A stretch of 29,461 bases of DNA, from assembly GCA_023426345.1 (NCBI GenBank), contig JAFAAX010000091.1, forward strand, positions 1-29,461, read 5' to 3'. Under the pieces are notes generated by a model. It was given only the letters and a program-made list of their open reading frames with translations, was not told the DNA's origin and made no database searches. Positions 22,378-29,263 of the stretch are shown piece after piece (positions within the stretch are counted from its first letter, which is position 1; every line of letters starts with the position of its first letter). A program made the translations under genes and the position numbers. The DNA comes from Actinomycetes bacterium. GTDB lineage: Bacteria; Actinomycetota; Actinomycetes; Actinomycetales; Actinomycetaceae.

Positions 22378-24641
22378 TCAGGCATCATCCGGCCGGTTCC
22401 GGGCACCCCTACCGCGTGGATCTCGACCAGCGCTGGCCCGTCGTGCCGAGCGCCGGGCAACGGGCGCAGCTGGGGGTGGTCGCCAGCGAGTCGGTGGACG
22501 AGGTGTGGTGCGAGTTCTCGATCGGGACGGGGCCGTCCTCCGGGCGGGGCCGCCCGGGCTCGGAGCCGCTGGCGCTCGTCCTCGAGCGCGTTCCCGACGA
22601 CGCGCCGCCCCACAGCCCGACGGATACGGGGACGGGGCACCTGGACGCCGCCCAGAGCGGGGTGCGGGGGCGGGGCGTCGCCTGGTCGACGTCCACGCCG
22701 GAGCTCGACGTCGATGTCGACTACGCCTATCGGTTCGTCGGCGAGCGCCGGGATGGGACCCGTGAGCGCACGCGGTGGTTCCCCTTCCGCGCGGCGCGAT
22801 GGGAGCGCTGCGACGCCGCGTTGGCGGTGAGCGGATCCAGCCGGGTGCGCGAGGGCTCGGTCGAACGCCTCACCGACGGTCGGCGGGCGTGGCGGGTGAG
22901 GTTCGCGTTGACGCTGGCGGATCGGGAGCACGTCACCGGTTTCGGGGAGCGCTTCGAGGGCGTCGACCAGCGGGGCAGCGCCCTCGATGCGGTGGTCTTC
23001 GAACAATACAAGGCCCAGGGCGGCGCGCGGAGGACCTATATGCCGATGCCGTTCGCGCACGTGGTGGGCGGCGATGGATGGGGGTTCCACGTCCAAACGT
23101 CGCGCCGGGTCTGGTTCGACGTCGGCGCGCGCGACCCCCGGCAGCTGATCGTCGAGGCCGAGGTCGACGCCGACGGGCGCCTCCCGGTGGCCTTCTTCGA
23201 CGGAGACCCGACCGCCGTGCTCGGCTCCTTCCTCGACGGCGTGGGCCGCGCGGAGGAGCTGCCCGACTGGGTCTTCCACCTGTGGGCGAGCGGCAACGAG
23301 TGGAACACCCAGGCGGAGGTCCTCCGCCAGGTCGGCCTGCATCGCGACCACGGGATCCCCGTCGGCACGATGGTCGTGGAGGCCTGGAGCGACGAGTCCA
23401 CCTTCACCGCGTTCCGCGATGCCCGGTACCATCCGACCGAGGACGGCGGCCCCCACCGCCTGGAGGACTTCACATTCCCCGAGGACGGCGCATGGCCGGA
23501 TCCGAAGGGCCTCGTCGAGGATCTGCACGCCCAGGACATCCATTTCGTGCTCTGGCAGATCCCCCTGCTCAAGATGCGTCCCCACCCGACGGGCCAGGCC
23601 CGTCGAGACGCCGACGCGGCAGTGAGCCGGGGATACGTCATCCAGGAGGAGGCGCCGGACGGATTGCTCAGGCCCTACCGCAACCGCGGGTGGTGGTTCC
23701 CGCTGGCCCTCATGCCCGACCTGACCGACGCCGAGGCGGCGAGATGGTGGACGGACAAACGCCGGTATCTCGTCGAGCAGGTCGGTGTGGATGGCTTCAA
23801 GACCGACGGCGGCGAACACGCGTGGGGACGCGACCTGGTCTATCGGGACGGCACCCGCGGAGACGAGGGCAACAACCGGTTCCCCGTGGCTTACGCGGCC
23901 GCCTACGGCGCGCTGCTGCGCGACTGCGGGAAGGCGCCCGTGACATTCTCCCGCGCCGGATACGCGGGATCGCAGGCCCACGGCGCTTTCTGGGCCGGCG
24001 ATGAGAACTCGACGTGGGACGCCTTCCGATGGTCGATGAACGCCGGGCTCAACGCGGCGGCCTGCGGCATCGTCTACTGGGGATGGGACATCGCGGGATT
24101 CTCCGGCGAGGTGCCCGATCCGGAGCTGTATCTGCGCGCCGCGGCGGCCTCCGCATTCGTGCCGATCATGCAGTACCACTCGGAGTTCAACCACCACCGC
24201 ACCCCGTCGCGCGACCGCACGCCGTGGAACATCGCCGAACGCTGGCAGGACGACCGCGTGATCCCGATCTTCAGGCGATTCGTGCTGCTGCGGGAGAGAC
24301 TGCTGCCCTATCTCGCCGCGCAGGCCCACCGGACGGTCGCGACGGACCGTCCCCTGATGCGGCCGCTGTACTTCGACCATCCCGCGGACCCGTCCGTATG
24401 GCGCGACGACCCCGAATGGATGCTGGGAGACGACCTCCTGGTCAGCCCCGTGGTGAGGCCCGGCGCTCGGACCTGGGTGACGTACCTGCCCGAGGGACGG
24501 TGGTGGGATCCCTGGTCGGACGACTGGATCGACGGGGGCCGGGACGTCGAGCGGCCCGCACCGCTGGACGCCATCCCCCTGTTCGTCCGCGAGGGCGCCG
24601 GCGACGACCTCTTCCGGGTGCTGGGGCGCGGCCGCGGCTAG
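22374..24641 (+). CDS. GH31 alpha-glucosidase-type glycoside hydrolase
   Basis: The 755-residue protein is a cytoplasmic GH31 enzyme, a retaining family active on alpha-glucosides or alpha-xylosides. An N-terminal beta-sandwich (MPMPFAHVVGGDGWGF) precedes the (beta/alpha)8 barrel with DWVFHLWASGNEWNTQAEV. The nucleophile candidate D478 lies in GFKTDGGE, and the acid/base candidate D543 in FWAGDENSTW. C-terminal beta domains include LLVSPVVRPGARTWVTYLPEG. No signal peptide is present, so it acts on imported sugar. The ATG at 22374 overlaps the GH15 stop by four bases. It ends the operon and is followed by a long hairpin. Together with the GH15-like enzyme it would give two linkage specificities. 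The length is normal and no key residue is missing. Confidence 0.92.
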   Translation: MIRHHPAGSGHPYRVDLDQRWPVVPSAGQRAQLGVVASESVDEVWCEFSIGTGPSSGRGRPGSEPLALVLERVPDDAPPHSPTDTGTGHLDAAQSGVRGRGVAWSTSTPELDVDVDYAYRFVGERRDGTRERTRWFPFRAARWERCDAALAVSGSSRVREGSVERLTDGRRAWRVRFALTLADREHVTGFGERFEGVDQRGSALDAVVFEQYKAQGGARRTYMPMPFAHVVGGDGWGFHVQTSRRVWFDVGARDPRQLIVEAEVDADGRLPVAFFDGDPTAVLGSFLDGVGRAEELPDWVFHLWASGNEWNTQAEVLRQVGLHRDHGIPVGTMVVEAWSDESTFTAFRDARYHPTEDGGPHRLEDFTFPEDGAWPDPKGLVEDLHAQDIHFVLWQIPLLKMRPHPTGQARRDADAAVSRGYVIQEEAPDGLLRPYRNRGWWFPLALMPDLTDAEAARWWTDKRRYLVEQVGVDGFKTDGGEHAWGRDLVYRDGTRGDEGNNRFPVAYAAAYGALLRDCGKAPVTFSRAGYAGSQAHGAFWAGDENSTWDAFRWSMNAGLNAAACGIVYWGWDIAGFSGEVPDPELYLRAAAASAFVPIMQYHSEFNHHRTPSRDRTPWNIAERWQDDRVIPIFRRFVLLRERLLPYLAAQAHRTVATDRPLMRPLYFDHPADPSVWRDDPEWMLGDDLLVSPVVRPGARTWVTYLPEGRWWDPWSDDWIDGGRDVERPAPLDAIPLFVREGAGDDLFRVLGRGRG

Positions 24642-24671
24642 AGGCGCCTCCGGAACGTGGGGTTGTTCGAG

Positions 24672-24722
24672 GGCGGCGCGGTGGACCGCCGCCGGGCGGC
24701 CGGCGGCGTCCACCCCGCCGCC
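24672..24722 (+). terminator. Long GC-rich terminator hairpin ending the sugar operon
   Basis: A 24-base left arm (24672-24695) pairs with a 23-base right arm (24700-24722) apart from one mismatch and one bulge, with a 4-base loop (GCGG). It begins 30 bases after the GH31 stop. There is no U-tract, as is common for actinobacterial terminators. Confidence 0.75.
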
Positions 24723-24752
24723 CTCCCTCTGGCGGCCCGGCTCCCGCTGTGC

Positions 24753-24758
24753 CAGTGT
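24753..24758 (+). promoter_or_regulatory. Possible -10 element of the glutamate-cysteine-ligase-like gene
   Basis: CAGTGT ends exactly six bases (GGAGAG) before the ATG at 24765, the same spacing as for other genes in this window. It is a weak match to TANNNT, and GGAGAG could instead serve as a close ribosome-binding site, so the leaderless reading is tentative. Confidence 0.3.
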
Positions 24759-24764
24759 GGAGAG

Positions 24765-26261
24765 ATGGGACACGACACCAGCTCCGTGACGTGGGAGCGG
24801 TCCGAGCGCACTTCGTACCGGCTGAAGATGCGGGAGAACCTGGAGACCTTCGCGCGCTACCTCCCCCGGGCCGAGTTCGAGGACGCGGGGACGATCGGCG
24901 TCGAGATGGAACTCAACCTGGTGGACGACGCCGGCCTTCCGGTCCGCGCCGCCCAGCAGGTGCTGGCCGCGATCGGGGCGGACGGATCGGAGGACTTCCA
25001 GACGGAGATCGGCGCCCACAACGTGGAGTTCAACGTCCCGGTCTTCTCCGTCAAGGGCCACGGCCTGGCCGACGTCGAGGAATCGATCTGCGCGCGCCTG
25101 GACCGGGCGCAGGCCGCGGTCTCGGCCGATCCGGCGGCCCGCGGGGTCCATCTGCTGCCTATCGGGATGCTGCCCACCCTGTCAGAGGCGGATCTGCGCC
25201 GCTCGGACTGGCGGATCCCGGAGAACCGCTACCACGCGCTGGACACGGCGGTGCTGGAGGCCCGCGGCGAGGATGTCCATATCCACGTCCAAGGGGTGGA
25301 GGACATCGACCTGATGTTCCCCTCGATCTCGCCCGAGTCCGCCTGCACGTCGGTGCAGCTGCACCTCCAGGTCCCGCCCTCGCGCTTCGCCCCCGCATGG
25401 AACGCGGCGCAGGCGATCGCCGGGCCGCAGGTGGCGCTGGCCGCGAACTCGCCGTTCTTCGCCGGGCACTCCGCCTGGGCGGAGAACCGGATCCCCGTGT
25501 TCACCCAGGCGGTGGACACGCGTCCGCCCGAGTACGCGAGTCAGGGCGTCCGCCCCCGCGTGTGGTTCGGCGAACGGTGGATCAACAGCATGTTCGACCT
25601 GCTGGAGGAGAACGTCCGCTACTTCCCCGCGATCCTGCCCGAGTCGCGCGAGGAGGCCGGCGAGCCGCTGATGACGAAGGGCGCGGCGCCGATGCTCCAT
25701 GAGCTGGTCCTCCACAACGGCACGGTGTGGCGATGGAACCGGCCGATCTACGATCCCGGCACCGGAGGCCGGCCGCATCTGCGCATCGAGAACCGCCTGC
25801 TGCCCGCGGGCCCCACCGTGGGCGATCAGATCGCGGACGCGGCGTTCTTCTACGGACTGGTCACGAGGCTCTCGCGCTCCGTGCGCCCCCTGTGGTCCCG
25901 GATGCCGTTCGCCGACGCGGAGGCGAACTTCTTCGCCTGCGCCCAGGACGGTCTGGACGCCGAGGTGGTCTGGCCGGGCTACGGGCGCATGCCCGTCACG
26001 GAGCTGATCTCGACGGAGCTGGTGCCCCTGGCCACTCAGGGGCTGGTCATGCTCGACGTCGACGCGGGGCTGGTGGAGCGCTACATGGGCGTCATCGACG
26101 CGCGGGCCCGCGCCGGCCAGAACGGCGCCTCCTGGCAGCGCGCGGTCGTCCGTTCGCTGGAGGGCCACGGCCTGGATCGCGCCGCCGCCCTGGCGGAGAT
26201 GACGCGCCGCTACCGCGGCCTCCAGGAGTCGGGCCGGCCCGTCCACACGTGGGGCGTGTGA
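24765..26261 (+). CDS. Glutamate-cysteine ligase-like (GCS2 superfamily) enzyme
   Basis: The 498-residue protein belongs to the glutamate-cysteine ligase superfamily, ATP-dependent enzymes forming gamma-glutamyl or other carboxylate-amine bonds. The N-terminal glutamate-site segment GTIGVEMELNLVDDAG is followed by the ATP/Mg segment TEIGAHNVEFNVPVFSV. SACTSVQLHLQV fits the family's QxH motif, and LRIENRLLPAGPTVGDQ fits the arginine-containing C-terminal motif. It is longer than YbdK-type enzymes of about 370 residues, and such long forms occur in actinobacteria. True gamma-glutamylcysteine synthesis is not proven; ergothioneine- or mycothiol-related ligation, or another amine, are alternatives. 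The ATG at 24765 is close to GGAGAG. The gene is convergent with the Old Yellow Enzyme gene, with a dispersed repeat copy between. Confidence 0.85.
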   Translation: MGHDTSSVTWERSERTSYRLKMRENLETFARYLPRAEFEDAGTIGVEMELNLVDDAGLPVRAAQQVLAAIGADGSEDFQTEIGAHNVEFNVPVFSVKGHGLADVEESICARLDRAQAAVSADPAARGVHLLPIGMLPTLSEADLRRSDWRIPENRYHALDTAVLEARGEDVHIHVQGVEDIDLMFPSISPESACTSVQLHLQVPPSRFAPAWNAAQAIAGPQVALAANSPFFAGHSAWAENRIPVFTQAVDTRPPEYASQGVRPRVWFGERWINSMFDLLEENVRYFPAILPESREEAGEPLMTKGAAPMLHELVLHNGTVWRWNRPIYDPGTGGRPHLRIENRLLPAGPTVGDQIADAAFFYGLVTRLSRSVRPLWSRMPFADAEANFFACAQDGLDAEVVWPGYGRMPVTELISTELVPLATQGLVMLDVDAGLVERYMGVIDARARAGQNGASWQRAVVRSLEGHGLDRAAALAEMTRRYRGLQESGRPVHTWGV

Positions 26262-26271
26262 CGGCGCTCGA

Positions 26272-26282
26272 TCGACGAGGGC
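26272..26282 (-). repeat. Copy of the dispersed GCCCTCGTCGA element between convergent genes
   Basis: An exact copy in minus orientation lies in the 32 bases between the convergent ends of the ligase-like and Old Yellow Enzyme genes. Its position after a stop codon repeats the pattern seen near 3132 and 13792. Confidence 0.5.
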
Positions 26283-26293
26283 GCCCCGGCCGG

Positions 26294-27478
26294 TCAGGCG
26301 CTGGGGACCAGATAGGACCGAAGCCCGGGCAGCGCAGGCAGCACGGCCCCGTCGCCGCCGAGGTACCAGTCGATGAGTCCCGTCGGCAGGGCCAGGTCGT
26401 GAAGCCGCCCCTCGACGCTCGTCGCGATCGAGTCGCCCCGGCCGGCCGCGATCTTGGTCGCGAAGTCCGGGTCCACCAGCGCCGCGCGGCCCAGGGCGAC
26501 GAGGTCGCCATGTCCCTCCTCCAGGACCCGCTCGGCGTCCGCCTGCGTGCGCACCCCCGAGGAGACGATCACCGGGCAGCGTCCGGCGGCGATGCGGCGG
26601 GCGATCTGACCGTAGGACGCGCACCGTCCGCCGGTCGGCGCGAACGGCGCGTCCGGCCCCGACGGCGGCCGGGCGTCGAACCGGGAGCACGACGCGACGT
26701 CGATCCAGTCGACGCCGCGGCCGATGAGGCGATGGATGAGCGCGCTCGCGTCCGCGATGGTGTAGCCGATCGAGTCGGAGCGGACCTCGTCCATGCTCAG
26801 CCGATAACCGACGGCGAAGGGGCGATCCGCCGCGGCCGCCGCGTTCAGCGTCTCGTCGAGGACCGCCAGGGGGAAGGCCAGGCGCCCTTCCTCCGAGCCT
26901 CCCCATCGGTCGGCGCGGTGGTTGGACCGGCGCGAGAAGAACTGCTGGGGGAGGGAGTGCCAGGCGCCGTGGATCTCGACCCCGTCGAACCCGGCCGCGA
27001 GAGCGCGTCGCGTCGCCGTGCCGAAGGCGGCGGCCACCTCCTCGATGCGCTCGGGGTCCATCTCCTGGGTCGCGCCGGATCTCCGGAGGTGCCCCATCGA
27101 CGAGGGCGCCTCCGCGGCTCCCGTCAGACGGACGCCCTCAGCGGCCTCACGGCCGCCATGGTGGAGCTGGACGATGGCCCGGCCCCCTGCCGACTTCATG
27201 GCCTGGGCGAGGAGCGCCAGGCCAGGGACGTCCGAGTCGTCGGAGATGGCCAGTTGGCGGCGGAGGATGCGTCCCCGCGCGCACACGGAGGCGGCGCCGG
27301 TGATGAGCAGGCCGGCGACGCCGGCGCGCCGCCCCATGTACTCCAGATCGGAGCCGGTGACGTGGCCGGTCTCGGGGTCCGAGCCCCGCACGGCCATCGG
27401 CGCCATCACCAGGCGATCAGGCAGCGTCAGCCCGCCGGGCAGGGCGGCGGGGGCGGACACATCGGTGAGGACGGACAT
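26294..27478 (-). CDS. NADH:flavin oxidoreductase (Old Yellow Enzyme family)
   Basis: The 394-residue FMN enzyme belongs to the Old Yellow Enzyme family, which reduces activated alkenes or nitro groups in the cytoplasm. The barrel start LPDRLVMAPMAVRGSD, the VQLHHGGR strand, the active-site segment GVEIHGAWHSLPQQFFSRRSNHRADRWGGS and the FMN-phosphate region VSSGVRTQADAE are all visible. The usual GANGYL/HQF wording is GAWHSLPQQF here, so substrate contacts differ. The ATG at 27478 has GGAGG seven bases upstream. The next promoter lies in 27479-27560, where the minus strand reads GTTACCGTCG, including a TACCGT -10 candidate. No neighbour clarifies its substrate. A copy of the dispersed repeat falls in the APSSMG coding stretch at 27097-27107. 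Confidence 0.9.
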   Translation of the reverse strand: MSVLTDVSAPAALPGGLTLPDRLVMAPMAVRGSDPETGHVTGSDLEYMGRRAGVAGLLITGAASVCARGRILRRQLAISDDSDVPGLALLAQAMKSAGGRAIVQLHHGGREAAEGVRLTGAAEAPSSMGHLRRSGATQEMDPERIEEVAAAFGTATRRALAAGFDGVEIHGAWHSLPQQFFSRRSNHRADRWGGSEEGRLAFPLAVLDETLNAAAAADRPFAVGYRLSMDEVRSDSIGYTIADASALIHRLIGRGVDWIDVASCSRFDARPPSGPDAPFAPTGGRCASYGQIARRIAAGRCPVIVSSGVRTQADAERVLEEGHGDLVALGRAALVDPDFATKIAAGRGDSIATSVEGRLHDLALPTGLIDWYLGGDGAVLPALPGLRSYLVPSA

Positions 27479-27613
27479 GGCGATCCCTCCTTTCCGTTGC
27501 GCCGAGCAGCCGGTGCGGCGGCGCGCCGACCGCTCGGATGCTGGTCCTCGACGGTAACGCCGCCGTCCCGCCGGGCGCCTCGGACCAATGTCCTCTTCTC
27601 CCGGCGGAAGAGC

Positions 27614-27776
27614 ACCGAACTCGCGGGGGCGAGTCCCGCGACTTCGGTCCTCTTTCGCCGCGACTTCGGTTCTCACCCCCCCACCGGGTCGCAACCAGAC
27701 GGTCAGCCGGGGAGTCGGGACCGAACTCGCGGAGGAACGGGACCGAAGTCGCCGGGGAAGAGCACCGAAGTCGCGA
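27614..27776. repeat. 22-bp-period repeat array, ACCGAASTCGCGG family (array 2)
   Basis: Six units share the core ACCGAASTCGCGG: one plus-strand unit at 27614, two minus-strand units at 27636-27648 and 27658-27670 (22 bases apart), and three plus-strand units at 27720, 27742 and 27764 (again 22 apart). The first two face each other and can form a hairpin with 14-base arms and one mismatch. The gap 27671-27719 is unique. The array fills most of the 340-base space between the Old Yellow Enzyme gene and the HicB-like gene. Confidence 0.8.
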
Positions 27777-27817
27777 GTGGGAGAAGCGGGAGAAGGGGCA
27801 GACGGGGGACAATGTCC

Positions 27818-28303
27818 ATGATGACCGCCTACATCGTCCACGCCGCCCCGGCCCCCCACGCGCCCGGGCGCGCCACCACGGGCTGGGACCTGCGCGTCGA
27901 GGGCCACGAGGGCGACGAGGGCGGGAGCGGAGGGGCTGAGGCGAGCGCCCACGTCCGCTCCCTGGCGAAGGTGCCGGAGCGGGCGCGCGCCCTGGTCGCC
28001 GCGCTCCTCGAGGCCGACGGGGCCCAGGCGGACGGCCGGGCTGCCCCCCTCCATGCGGACGAGGGCGACCCTGGGCCTGCCGAACCGGCCGACGTGACCA
28101 TCGTCCTGGATCTGCGCGGACTCGACGAACAGGCGCGCGAGTCGCGCCGACAGGCCGCCGAGGCGGCGGAGGCCCTGGAGCGGGCCTCGCGCCGCACGCG
28201 GGAGATCGCCCGCTCCCTGCAGGCGATGGGCCTGAGCGTCACGGACATCGGGGTGGTCCTGGGCGTGTCCCAGGCGCGCGCCTCACAGCTGTTGAGCGCG
28301 TGA
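27818..28303 (+). CDS. HicB-like small DNA-binding protein
   Basis: The protein has about 161 residues. It starts with a short MTAYIVHAAPAP strand and a shortened sensor part (WDLRVEGHE). A linker rich in Ala, Gly and Glu follows, then DVTIVLDLRGLDEQARES. A helix and a C-terminal helix-turn-helix (LQAMGLSVTDIGVVLGVSQARASQLLSA) close it. The middle strand and terminal HTH match an actinobacterial HicB-like antitoxin family in which HicA is often absent. No HicA motif is visible on either side, so it may act as a solitary regulator. The start is uncertain among ATGs at 27812, 27818 and 27821; a GACAAT hexamer at 27808-27813 would place transcription at about these codons. The 22-bp repeat array directly upstream could contain its binding sites (inference). 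Confidence 0.65.
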   Translation: MMTAYIVHAAPAPHAPGRATTGWDLRVEGHEGDEGGSGGAEASAHVRSLAKVPERARALVAALLEADGAQADGRAAPLHADEGDPGPAEPADVTIVLDLRGLDEQARESRRQAAEAAEALERASRRTREIARSLQAMGLSVTDIGVVLGVSQARASQLLSA

Positions 28304-28326
28304 CCCCGCCAAGCGAGCCTCAACGG

Positions 28327-28446
28327 ATGCGAGCAGCGTATGGCGGGGGAACGTGGACGCGGTGGCTCGACAGGTTCATCGCCCGACTGCGGGAGGCGGG
28401 CCTGGACCGGATCGGATTGCGAGCGAAACCGGCGCCTATGGCATAG
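28327..28446 (+). CDS. Possible 39-residue small ORF after the HicB-like gene
   Basis: An ATG-to-TAG frame reads as a short basic amphipathic peptide, with TRWLDRFIARLREAGLDRI as its centre. I do not recognise it. It has no ribosome-binding site, and coding character cannot be judged at this length. It could be a real small protein, a decayed gene end, or chance. Confidence 0.2.
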   Translation: MRAAYGGGTWTRWLDRFIARLREAGLDRIGLRAKPAPMA

Positions 28447-28477
28447 GCCGCTGTTCGGACCGGTTCGGGCCTGACGA

Positions 28478-28531
28478 CAGATCGGGCACCGGCCCCGTCA
28501 CGGTGCGACGGCGGGACCGGTGCCCGATCTG
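28478..28531. terminator. Bidirectional terminator-like hairpin
   Basis: CAGATCGGGCACCGG (28478-28492) and its exact reverse complement (28517-28531) form a 15-bp stem. The 24-base interior pairs further with a one-base bulge (CCCGTC with GACGGCGGG). It lies between the plus-strand HicB-like gene and the minus-strand YceI gene, which converge here. Confidence 0.75.
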
Positions 28532-28562
28532 CGTGGGAATGGAGCGGCTGAGGCCGTTCAGC

Positions 28563-29084
28563 TCACGCGGAGGCGCGCTGGTAGGAGACGTCCAGCGCGA
28601 TCTTCACGGCGTCGCCCACCAGGACGCCGCCGGTCTCCAGGGCCTGGTTCCAGGTGAGGCCGAAGTCCTTGCGGGAGATCTCCGCGGTGGCCTCCGTGCC
28701 GGCGAAGTCCGGGCCGCCGAAGGGATCCTTGGCGACCTCGAGGGGCTCGTTCAGTGTGAACGTGACCGGCCGCGTGACCCCGTGGATCGTGAGGTCGCCG
28801 CTGAGGGCGCCGCCCGCGACCTTCCCGGTGAACTCCAGGGTGGGGAACTTCTCGACGTCCAGGAAATCGGGGCTCTTGATGTGGGCGTCGCGCATCTCGG
28901 AGCGGGAGTCGAAGGACGCCGCCTGGATGGTGGCGGTGACGTCCGCGGTGTCGGGCCCCGTCGAGGTGACCGTGGAGGTGAAGTCCGTGAACTCGCCGCG
29001 CACCTTGGACACGGCGTGGCGGACGGTGAAACCGATGGTCGAGTGAGCAGGGTCGATGGTCCAGGAGCCCTCGAGGTCGGACAT
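28563..29084 (-). CDS. YceI-family polyisoprenoid-binding (lipocalin-like) protein
   Basis: The 173-residue protein has the YceI fold, a lipocalin-like barrel that binds isoprenoid lipids or amphiphilic molecules. WTIDPAHSTIGFTVRHAVSKVRG at residues 8-30 is the family's opening motif; LEFTGKV and DLTIHGVTRPVTF follow, and the end matches the DVSYQ-type strand. There is no signal peptide, so this form is cytoplasmic, as is common in actinobacteria. The ATG at 29084 has a GAGGA site about five bases upstream. It is preceded by a promoter region with a palindromic operator at 29142-29155, suggesting control by a MarR-type regulator. Roles reported for the family include stress and isoprenoid-quinone handling; the ligand here is unknown. 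Confidence 0.92.
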   Translation of the reverse strand: MSDLEGSWTIDPAHSTIGFTVRHAVSKVRGEFTDFTSTVTSTGPDTADVTATIQAASFDSRSEMRDAHIKSPDFLDVEKFPTLEFTGKVAGGALSGDLTIHGVTRPVTFTLNEPLEVAKDPFGGPDFAGTEATAEISRKDFGLTWNQALETGGVLVGDAVKIALDVSYQRASA

Positions 29085-29141
29085 GGAATCCTCTTTCGTT
29101 GCGGTGGTCCGAGGCCGCAGCGGATCAGCGGCCCCGAGTTG

Positions 29142-29159
29142 GTTGACGAATCAACTATA
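29142..29159 (-). promoter_or_regulatory. Palindromic operator and -10 element upstream of the YceI gene
   Basis: GTTGA, four bases (CGAA) and TCAAC form a perfect 14-bp inverted repeat at 29142-29155. The minus strand reads TATAGT (29159 to 29154), a good -10 overlapping the repeat, with TTGCGC about 19 bases upstream as a weak -35. GTTGA-N4-TCAAC is the kind of site bound by MarR-family repressors. The transcription start would fall within or next to the operator, so binding should block expression. Confidence 0.55.
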
Positions 29160-29263
29160 TAGCGGGAGGGTGCGGGTGGCGCAAGAGGGGACCTCCAGAA
29201 GATCGGCGATTCCGAGGTCGAATCGGTCACGCGTGCCGTCGACGGCGGTGCGACGATGGAGGC

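Noticed and set aside
22254..25151. Minus-strand open frame of about 965 codons opposite the glycosidase and ligase-like genes
   Set aside because: It covers two genes with catalytic motifs on the plus strand and shows no domain of its own.
28327..28446. HicA toxin partner of the HicB-like gene
   Set aside because: HicA has a conserved glycine-serine-histidine segment in a fold of about 60 residues or more; the 39-residue frame shows none of this.
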